From: Lycorma delicatula
Lineage: Eukaryota; Arthropoda; Insecta; Hemiptera; Fulgoridae
Direction of reading: 5' to 3'
Assembly: GCF_047948215.1 (NCBI RefSeq)
Contig: NC_134455.1
Coordinates: 73,743,689 to 73,807,688 of the forward strand
DNA length: 64,000 nt
Below the pieces are notes generated by a model. That model worked only from the letters and a program-made list of their open reading frames with translations. It did no database searches and was not told the origin of the DNA. Of the stretch, positions 55,440-64,000 are shown piece after piece; the first letter of the stretch is position 1, and every line of letters begins with the position of its first letter. The translations under genes were made by a program, and so were the position numbers.

Positions 55440-56988
55440 ATTAATAGGAAAAATATTATGCGCACACAAACAAAAAAAAAATGTACGGGTTGAATACATA
55501 ACCTCCTTTTCGAAGTCGGTTAAAAATTCAAAATGTAAAAATATTACAATTTTATAACGATTTAAAAAAAAGATTAAACTGTTTTCTCATAAGCTCGTTT
55601 GAAACTTAAACAATCATTTTCACTCTTAGAAATGGAAAGACGTTTTCCCAGCTCTTTGATTTTATTAAAATTTTCATTTTCATCTCGTTCTTTCATAAGT
55701 AAATTTTTCAAGTGTGGTCATGAATAGATGCTAATTTTTGGATTCTGCAATATTTTTGAAACTGTTTTATAACATTTCTTCTAAATATTTACATGTTTTG
55801 TACATACATTATGAGGTAATACGTACATTATGAAGTATTTTGATTGAATTCCAAATGGCCACCAGAATTGGTAATGTTTTACAGAGTAACTGTGCAGCTG
55901 AAATAGACATACTAGCAAAATTTATAAAATATATTTATTTGGAAATTTTTACGTGTTTCGTCATTGTGAGTGAATTCAGCAAAATGTGCTTTAAATAAAA
56001 TGAATTAAATTGATTTAATATTAAATTGATTTTAATATTAAAATTAAAATCAATTATCAATTAATTTTATTGTAAAAAGTTAACCAACTGCCATAAAAGA
56101 TCGCTCTGTATTACCAGAATTATTTTCTTCAGGTACACCGGATATCTCTGATTAACAATTGTCGGGTAGGTAACTCTACTCGCCATGTTATTGTTTTATT
56201 TTTATTTTTTTGTTTTTCTGTAATTTTCAATATTTTTATAATTAAGGTTTCTGTGAGAAAAACTACAACAAATAAGTTTACCAATCTAATAGCAAGTATT
56301 TAATAGTAAATTGAGAAAGCATGATGCGCACATTAGCAAAATAACTGTTTTTGAGATAAACGTTAGGTTTAAAATTAGAATAAAACGCGAAACAGTAAAA
56401 GATTTAAAGTGTGATCATCGAATAAATAAATTGAAAACTATACGTAGTCAGTAGTTAGTTGTATCAAGAGCGGAAAGGAGACTTCTTGTTCAGTCAGTGA
56501 TAGTGGTGGCTTGAGACGGAAACTTTCCCTACAATTTCCTTCTACATCACTCCTATCAAAGAATGAATAGCACCCACTATTTTAAATCAAAAATTTTATG
56601 AAAAATAAAAGCATATCTTTTCATCTAATAGTAAGGAACATTACTATAAAATTTCATAAAAGTGGAAAAATATTAGACCGTAATTGCTTCACAAATAGAT
56701 GAAATTTCAAAAGACCGTGTTATAACAAGTTCTCGCTTCGATCGTTATCGTTTGAAAAAATATAACCTTTTTACCGAAATTTGGTTGTTGTATCGTCTAT
56801 GTGTTTATATATATTATCTTTCGCACAACGTATGCACCTTGTAGCAATGATCTTCATGTTAAACATTCTTGATTTACACTATATATCTGAAAGTTTGATA
56901 AAATTTAAAAAAAATTGCATACGATATCCTACTTTTTCCGAATCAAAAAGATATATTAGCATGAAATAGTAGATTAAGAAATAAATTG
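55440..56988. other. No recognised gene
   Basis: AT-rich; palindromic AATTAAATTGATTTAATATT words at about 56010-56060. Nothing else. Confidence 0.5.
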
Positions 56989-56990
56989 AC

Positions 56991-57112
56991 CCACCGGGTT
57001 GGTCTAGCGGTAAATTCGTCGTCGTAAAGCAGCTGACTCCGAAGTCGCAGTTCTCAGGTTCAAATCCTAATAAAGATAGCTGATTTTATTCAGATTTGAA
57101 TATTTACCGGTA
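56991..57112 (+). mobile_element. SINE-A head (3'-truncated)
   Basis: CCACCGGGTTGGTCTAGCGG (A box), AGGTTCAAATCCTAATAAAG (B box) and CAGATTTGAATATT-ACCGG, then the match stops. Unusually, the head rather than the tail is kept. Confidence 0.7.
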
Positions 57113-57114
57113 CG

Positions 57115-58189
57115 ATTACATTACACTGATAAAAAGCAAATGATTTTAATTGTTGATGCGACTATAAATAAAAGTATTAAAATAAAATAATATGTTGAAA
57201 TGAAATTTCAAAATATTTTTACTTTTAGAGAATTATTGGACTTCGATTCATCAAAATATTGTGCATGATGAATATTTATAAGAATTTAATTAAAAAATTA
57301 ATGTATCCTTTAATAGAAATAATTACAAAAAATATACTCACAAATAAAAATACATTAATTAAAATTGAAGATTTTTTTTATCAACTAATGGATAATGGAT
57401 AATTAGCACGATAATTAGCATCCCTTACAACCCTGTCGTTGTGCAACAACTGGAAATTGAAGGGTATAAAGTAAAGATAAAATTTGGAATATGTAGCAGT
57501 TCTTTTCAGGCTGCTTTAATAATGAGGAACAAGAAATTACTCATTTGTTTTACTAGGGGAAAAAAGATAGTTCTTGGCTAATTTTTTGCTCAGTCAGTGA
57601 TCTGAAGTAAAAAAAAAAAAAAATTCAAGAAATATCCTAGTAAAAAATATATTTTATAAATAAAATTAAATTACTCAAATGCAAATAACAAATAAAATTT
57701 TTACAGATAGAATTACTTTTTTACGTTGTATACGAATTGGTTACAGCTCTTTTAGGATTCGCTCGTATAATAAAGGATCCCTGATCCTGAACTATATTCA
57801 ATTCTAAATCCCTCCTATCTATATTCTGCAGCACTTGAGCGTTCAGTTTACTCTGATATACCTTATCACAACCGATCAATCCAATTTCTTGACCAACTAC
57901 ACTAATTCTTTATCAGCGTATGTCCACATGAAATAGCCTGTGCTATATCACCTTCTCGGCCACAGATATCTCTACTAAAGAGATATTTACGAAAAAGAGA
58001 AGTAAAAATTTAATTAGAAAATAAGAAGGGATTGCTGTATGAAATTACCTACCGCTGCTGCATTTTATAAACGAAATGAACGTGAAAAAAAAATCAATTT
58101 AGTTTCCCAGTACAATAATAAAAATAAATACGGCTTGGCTACACTAGTTATTCACATAATTGTAAATGAATTCACAAAATTATAAATTA
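57115..58189. other. No recognised gene
   Basis: AT-rich with an A(13) run at 57609. No supported feature. Confidence 0.5.
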
Positions 58190-58219
58190 CTAGCTGTACC
58201 CGCCACGCTTCGCCGTGGC
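58190..58219 (-). terminator. Helitron 3' terminal hairpin and CTAG end
   Basis: The 6-bp stem (58202-58207 with 58214-58219) with the 6-base loop GCGAAG on minus is followed by the CTAG terminus at 58193-58190 and a T in flanking DNA. This is the known rolling-circle transposition end signal, not a transcription terminator in the bacterial sense. Confidence 0.85.
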
Positions 58220-58279
58220 ACATTGTGGTTGCATGGATGAGAAATGAGAAACAAAACAAAGCATACGTTTCATAGAAGT

Positions 58280-59962
58280 TTAATTTTGCAATACTTGTGG
58301 ATATACAATATTTTTGGTTTTTCCACTGTCTGCGTAGATATAAAGGCTATCTGGTTTGCCGACTCGGGAACACGCAACATACAGTTGTTCATGTGAGAAG
58401 CAATCCGCATCTAAATCTAAACCACACAATTCTAAAGATTGACCTTGAGCTTTATTGATTGTGATTGCAAATGCCAATTGAATTGGAAATTGTAATCTTT
58501 TAAATTGAAATGGTGTATCGGTCGGTATCATGGGTATTCGAGGAATGAGGACATCTTCACCTTTGAAAGGCCCCGTTAAAATCGTTGCTTCCACTACGTT
58601 ATTCATCAATTTCTTAACTGCAAGTCGCGTGCCGTTGCAGAGTTTTGGCTGATTAATATTCCGCAACAGGATAATTGGCACACCTATTTTCAATTTTAAT
58701 ATGTGTGGTGGTATCCCTGGCAGATCAAGTGAGTTTAAAAATTCCGTTGGATAATTAACTACTTCATCTGCTTCCACAACGGTGTCTATCGACTTATATG
58801 TAATTTCCTCACTTTGAATGCTGGATTGAAAAAAATTATTAAGTTGATAGACATCTTTATTCTTTGCGGCAAGGATAGCTCGTTCACTGAGCCAATCGTG
58901 ATTTCTATCATTAATTTGAATATCAGGAAATACTTGTTCGATCAGTTCTTCTTTCGATGTTACTAAACTACAAAAATTATCAGTAAATGATATTCGTCTA
59001 GACGTCTCATCGACTGGCAGCTGTCAGTTTCCAATGTCCAGTAACTGTCGTGAGAATACCTCAGCTGATGGATCATTCTGCAACTGGACACGCATATTCG
59101 TAATCAACTGCAATGTACGTACGTGTCGCCACAGTTTTGAATATTTCAGGCAAGCATTTATTTCGTCTGCTGATGTCGATCGAGAAATTACAGGCAATGT
59201 TTGCCTAAAATCTCCTGCGAGCAATGTCAAAGCATTCCCGAATGGTTGAACGTTTCCACGCAAATCTCGTAACGATCGATCAAGAGCTTCAAGCGATTTT
59301 TTACGTGCCATCGTGCATTCATCCCAAACAATGAGTTTACATTTTTGTAATACTTTTCCCATACCGGATTCTTTGGAAATATTGCTCGTGGGAATCTCGA
59401 TGATTTGTATGTTTAATGGCAACTTCAGAGCTGAATGCGCATTCCTTCCACCTGGTAACAATGTCGCAGCTATTCCAGACGAAGCAAGAGCTAAGGCTAT
59501 GTCATTTTTTGCTCGAACCGTTCCTATAATCAATCTAATGAGGAATGTTTTCCCAGTTCCTCCTGGCGCATCCAAGAAGAAGGTCCCCCCAACTCCGTCA
59601 TTTATCATTTGCATTATGCGATGATAAATGCCTTTCTGTTCACGCGTTAATTTTGGAATGTTTGATTGGACATATGACTGAAGATCACCAATGTTGTAAC
59701 TCTGTTCACGGCGTAAATCCACTTCAAATGAAGCAATCGCAGCTCTGGTGGGTGCTGGCATTCCCAATTGACTAAGAACTTTATTTACAATAGCTAAGCA
59801 CTTGTCTTCAATATTTATCAATGCTTCGTTGTAAATGCCTTCTGTAGATTCCATGGTCATATTGGCATTTTCTAGGCGTACTCTATGCAAAATATCCTCA
59901 GCCATGAGGATGCGATCGATATCTTTCCCATAACTCTGTGGGAGATGAAAGGAAGCAAGTGG
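58280..59962 (-). pseudogene. Helitron Pif1-type DNA helicase with a single in-frame stop
   Basis: One frame runs from 59962 (ASFHLPQSYGKDIDRIL) to the stop at 58280, broken only by TGA at 59024-59026 where related proteins read G-N-G. Counting from the Met at 59905: Walker A APGGTGKT (113-120), motif SSGIAATLL (142-150), HSALKLPL (157-164), Walker B LIVWDEC (191-197), motif III AGDFRQTLPVI (230-240), TNMR (269-272). After the stop: PVDETSRRISFTDNF, LKLKIGVPIILLRNINQPKL, FPIQLAFAITINKAQGQSLE and YVACSRVG with the Arg finger. This is the SF1B 5'-3' helicase that unwinds the donor strand during rolling-circle transposition. It is only one nonsense mutation away from an open helicase domain, so the copy is young. 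The Rep half is missing. Confidence 0.88.
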
Positions 59963-59965
59963 TTA

Positions 59966-61100
59966 ATATAATTGCAAATAATAACGGGTCGAGTCCTGGT
60001 AGAAAGGGGGGTGGTTTTAGTAGTGGTAGTCAGCTGATAGTGATTGGATAATACCATCAGCGGGAGCCCGACACTCCGTGCGTAAATGCATTTTCACCTC
60101 CCTCCGCAGAAAAAAAAAATTATTAGTTTTATTATTATTATTATTCCTTAGAAAACAGTACAATATTTCTGAATGGGAAGTAGGAATTAACACAAATTTA
60201 TTATTTATTGAATGGCTCGTATTTCGTTTAAAATTATTTTTTAAACAAGCAGTCAGACATTTTACAATCGTTAACAATCTTTCGTTACAATCGAAACCAA
60301 AAGTAAACAAAATTTCAGGAAAGTTTTACTTCGTATTGAAAATACTTATAAGTATTTCAATATTTACATGAACCATTCATTAATCATAATGTTGTGTTGT
60401 AGCAAATTTTTGTTCACTATTATTTTGTGCCTACCAGTATTTAATGTTTATTACTGTAATTCGAAATAATAAGACTGAGTAACCTTTTTTCTTTACTTCT
60501 TAGTTAATAAACCTCGTTTTTCTTTATTTTCTCCTTTTACTTCCTATTTATAGGTTACGCTATTATTTTGTTTCGGCACGAAATCTAAAATTTAATGATA
60601 TATAATTAGAACGTTCCTTTACTTATCTTGATAAATACGCTTATGTTTTAAACATTACAAAACTATTTCTTCTTAGAAAAAAATAGATTTAAAGGTAATA
60701 ATTTATACGAAGTGAATTCTAATATAAAGAAGGTAATTTATATAAATATTACTTTTAATTTTTTTGTAAAATTTAGGTTAATTGGTTTTTCTTTATTTTC
60801 GTGAGGTGTAATTTTATTTTTTTATTTACCTTTTCTTTAATCGGTTATTTAACAAAATAATAATTTAATGTTTAATTTTTCATTACATTAAATTTAACTT
60901 TTAAATCTCAGATAAATTTTAGATACCCTTATTTACCTACTTTTAAGAGTTTTCTGTTAAAATTTTAATTAAAACCAGTATTTTTTAGTTTATCTTCTTA
61001 GTATCACAATTATTAGACAATCCGAGAATAATATCTATATATTTTTGTAACAAAAATTATATAAATACATATACTGGAATAAAAAAAAAAACATGTCGTA
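59966..61100. other. No recognised gene
   Basis: 60000-60110 is GC-richer (GGGAGCCCGACACTCCGTG) without recognisable identity; the rest is AT-rich. Confidence 0.5.
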
Positions 61101-61104
61101 AGTG

Positions 61105-61630
61105 AATCATAATCAACGCCCAGCAAAAACTACTGAAGATAAATTGATGAAATTTTGTTCTTCTTATTGTGTAAGTGCTTATTATTAAAAATAATTTTTT
61201 TGCAGTTCCGAGTTTAAAAGGTTAAAATGAAGTAACAATGAAATTCAATTTTTTTTTTTTAATTTTTCGGTAATAAATGAAGATATCAACTTGACTTTTG
61301 GTGTGTGTGATCTTCAAGTGAATATCGAAAAATCAGTTTTTAAAGGTTACTAACCTAAAGATTTTTTTTAATTCCGTGTTTAAAGGATTAAAGTAGTTTT
61401 TTAATTTTTTTTTGAAACCCGGCTATTTTTTATTTCTCGGTAAAAACGAAGATATCAATTAGAGTTTTGGTGTGTGGGTATCTTCATATGAATTTGTAAA
61501 ACCCAGTTTGTAGATTTTTCAAAATTCGACCTTGAAAGTGGTAAAAAAAAAAGGTAAAAAATGTTGAACAATGATTGCAAATTTTCCCCTTTTCCGATTA
61601 TACTAACGCGATATTCTTTACATAATTTTT
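61105..61630 (+). repeat. Repeat module Y, copy 2
   Basis: Matches 11938-12300 in order and orientation (AATCAACGCCCAGCAAAAAC, GATAAATTGATGAAA, TTCCGAGTTTAAA, TTGAACAATGATTGCAAATT). In this copy a TTCCG-GTTTAAA-GG-TAAA block occurs twice, suggesting internal duplication. Confidence 0.65.
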
Positions 61631-62045
61631 TTTTTAAATATGATTTCTTTTTGAGTAAAATTTTGAGACTGGAGACCCACGGTCACCGTATCTTTTTACC
61701 TCCTTGATCAATTGTAATTAAAATTGGATCGTATTAATGACTAATATTTAGGAATTATCGAACAAAATTTCATAAAAATCAGTTAATCCAGTCTGAAGAC
61801 GTGAAACCAAACGATAATTAGGAAATAAAAGCATACATATTAGGCTTACTATACCTCATCCCTGAAATGACCAACGTGATTCACTAAGGTAACGAGATCA
61901 CCTTGTTATTAAAAGCGTGTGACTTAGAGCTTAGCAAAGATAAACAGAAGAAAAAAGAACTTACCTCCACCCCTTTATGGACGTTTGAATGTCTTAGCTA
62001 ACTAAGGGGTATTAAATTATATGAGACGACTATACTATTATATTA

Positions 62046-62651
62046 AGAGAAAGAGGGTTTTTGTTTATTCGAAATAACCAAAAACTACTCAATCAGTCGC
62101 ATCCAATTTTTTATCCATGTTTCTTTGTATAACTGTGAAGATTTTTAGATATATTTAATCTCGAAAAAAAAATATATATTTAATATTAATATTAATTAAT
62201 ATATTTATATTAAAGGAGATTTGCTGGTTGAAGCACAAACGTTAATGAATGGAATTAATGAACTGTGAATTGATAACTGTGAGTCGGGGTTCTCTGTGTG
62301 AGCTGGGTTTGAACTACATGATTCGAATCAATCGAATGAATAATATAAAAACTGTAGAATTAAATTTAAATATTACAAAAATAATAGAATTAAATTTATG
62401 TTAAATAAAATAAAATAATTTTTAAAAAATTCTGTTTAATAATAATGAGCTTCCCGTGATGACTACATTTGAAGCTATAGTGATGAAATGATGCCAGAAC
62501 CTCGTAGAAGGCTAGACCAATCATCACCATCAACTGGTAACAAACGGGGTACCTGTGGAGAGCTGTTTTAGGAGGTACAATGAGGTCCTCTTATAATATC
62601 TCTGCAAACAATCGTTCGATTTTAAAAATTCGAACGGGATATTTGCAAGTC
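62046..62651 (+). repeat. Repeat module X, copy 2
   Basis: Matches 11131-11672 (GAGGGTTTTTGTT, GGAGATTTGCTGGTTGAAGC, GATTCGAATCAATCGAATGA, TATCTCTGCAAACAATCGT). It contains an extra ATTAATATTAATTAATA-rich expansion and a duplicated AATAATAGAATTAAATTTA-like word. It lies downstream of module Y, opposite to the arrangement at 11-12 kb. Confidence 0.7.
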
Positions 62652-62654
62652 TTT

Positions 62655-63955
62655 GAATAGAATTTTGTGATCCGGGACCATTGAGGTCCCCTTGACCAAT
62701 TGTTATCAAATGATCTGTAAATGTCCCCGTCATCCATACGTTTACTTATACAGTAAACAGTACACTGTTTACTGCATAGATTACAAGCTATGCAGTATAA
62801 CTATGTTGAAAAAATAAAAATTTTAAATAAACTTCAGAAAAATAAAAGCTATTTTTAAAAAAATAACTGAAAAAGAATTAATAAAAATTTTAATTTTAAT
62901 TTCATAATAGTTGGACTTATGTTTAATTTAAGCTATTTAATTTAGTTAAGGATTTTAGCATTTTTCTTTAAATAAATAAAGCTTTTATCTTATTTCATCT
63001 TTTTATTTAAATTATTTCTTCGTTAATTCATTTATTTGCTTTTTGTTGTCAGTTAGAATAAATATACAGAATTCTTTATGTTTTGCGTTTCCTTCTATTT
63101 ACTTTTTTGCATTAATCTTTTACGATAGAACTAGGTAAAAAATAAATATTAGTGATCAGAGTTAGCGATGGTTAAAAAATATACTGCTGGTTAATAAAGA
63201 CATTAAGTATCATTGGGGATTCGTTTCACTGAAACGAGCTGAAGTATTACTAGCATCTATTTTAAAGGTTAGAGGGGTGAGTTTATAATACAGTCGAGTT
63301 AATGCGACAGAAGGTTGGTTAGTCGAATGATGTGTTAATACTCGACCAGTTTACACTGTGAGAGTCGGCTATTGTCCCACCAATTTGTGACCAAAAGCTT
63401 AATGATGTTAATGGACTTTTCTCGTAGAATTTCAAATAACCTCCATCTGGTGCTTTCTTGTCGTCTACCCTAGTTAGTAATTAAATTCCGGAGGGCAAAC
63501 TAATTATTGATTTATTTACTGTTAATTCGATTGATATTTATGTTTCTAAATAATTTTTTTATGCTTTTTTGTTAATATGTGTTTTAAGTAAAATCAAAAA
63601 CTCTGGCTTATTTTTTTCATGTTTTTTTAAATAATTATATTTAGTGTAAAGCTGTTTTTTTTTGTTTTGTTTTTTTTTGTATTTCACTGTTTTGTAATTT
63701 GTTTAATAATATGTACTGATACTAGGTAAGCGATTTAAAATAAAATTGATATCATTCAGTATAAACAAAATAATAAATTCTGTGTATATATTACCAAATG
63801 CAAAAGACTGCAGGTGATATTAATAAGATTTTTTTCGAGAATAAAAACATCCAATCTCAAGAATAATAAGATCCCATGCCACGCTTACTAAGGAAAACAA
63901 GGAATGAAATGTTTTCCTTTATTTTTTTAATGGAATGAAGTATATATTTCTTGCT
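62655..63955. other. No recognised gene
   Basis: AT-rich. 63190-63480 is more complex (GATTCGTTTCACTGAAACGAG contains an inverted repeat TTTCA/TGAAA) but has no recognised domain. Confidence 0.5.
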
Positions 63956-63956
63956 T

Positions 63957-64000
63957 TTTCTGTTTATCCTCTGGAAGCACCGTAAGATATTACTTCGGAA
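63957..64000 (-). mobile_element. SINE-A tail running off the window
   Basis: CTGTTTATCCTCTGGAAGCA, CCGTAAGATATTACTTCGGA is the reverse complement of the SINE-A 3' tail. The remainder lies beyond the window. Confidence 0.65.

Larger units (their letters stand above)
58190..59962 (-). mobile_element. Helitron, 3' half including terminus
   Basis: The minus-strand 3' end is GCCACG-GCGAAG-CGTGGC hairpin, GGTACAG and CTAG, followed by T. A hairpin about 10 bases before CTRR and insertion 5' to T are the defining Helitron 3' features. The helicase half of the RepHel protein lies just inside. The open frame is interrupted by TAA at 59963-59965, upstream of which I find no Rep (HUH nuclease) domain or 5' TC end, so the element is 5'-truncated or rearranged. 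Confidence 0.85.

Noticed and set aside
59313..59624. 103-codon plus-strand opening
   Set aside because: Antisense shadow of the Helitron helicase, whose motifs are on the minus strand.

Overview
This window is eukaryotic nuclear DNA, almost certainly from an insect with a large, AT-rich, repeat-dense genome. The best organism clue is a ~2.1 kb nuclear copy of mitochondrial DNA (40937-43074). It carries the ancestral insect order trnI-trnQ-trnM-nad2-trnW-trnC-trnY-cox1 and reads correctly only with the invertebrate mitochondrial code (TGA = Trp, ATA = Met, AGA = Ser). The cox1 wording looks compatible with Hemiptera, but that is an impression; no species is claimed. No complete host protein-coding gene was found. 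The only possible host coding sequence is a 32-codon open tail ending at base 99.

Nearly everything recognisable is transposon-derived. (1) Non-LTR retrotransposons: RTE-like/APE-endonuclease copies at 3236-3830 (-), 5230-5990 (+), 8560-8830 (+), 13287-14410 (-), 31040-31560 (+) and 38353-40134 (+); two R1-like families, A at 22003-22860 (-), 28205-30960 (-) and 46045-48165 (+), and B at 26090-26775 (+) and 43225-45000 (-); and an I-like element with an RNase H domain at 31640-33320 (-). (2) DDE transposase pseudogenes of the mariner-related, DUF4817-containing type at 21652-23477 (-), 34190-34650 (+), 40531-45174 (-, broken into pieces) and 52386-53175 (-). (3) A Helitron 3' half at 58190-59962 (-) with a nearly open Pif1-type helicase and a textbook hairpin + CTAG terminus, and two further Pif1-like fragments at 33630-34090 and 55205-55434. 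(4) Two tRNA-derived SINE families, called SINE-A and SINE-B here, which share a 3' tail. (5) Uncharacterised repeats: family T (16313-21640, tandem and inverted copies), a fold-back palindrome centred near 20858, a MITE-like element (54827-55204), and a two-module repeat X/Y that occurs in opposite module order at 11131-12300 and 61105-62651.

Layout: 1-13 kb is AT-rich intergenic DNA with SINEs and decayed LINE pieces. 13-24 kb is a cluster of inverted duplications, family T and a LINE-interrupted transposase. 26-34.8 kb is a dense retrotransposon block followed by Pif1 and transposase fragments. 38-48 kb is a nested block (RTE-like LINE, transposase, NUMT, R1-like LINE, R1-like LINE). 49-57 kb is AT-rich with microsatellites, SINEs, a transposase relic and the MITE. 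58-64 kb holds the Helitron and the second X/Y repeat. The genes do not cooperate as a pathway; the region records successive insertions, in which a transposase gene is split by a LINE and by mitochondrial DNA that lies between ~44-bp copies of transposase sequence.
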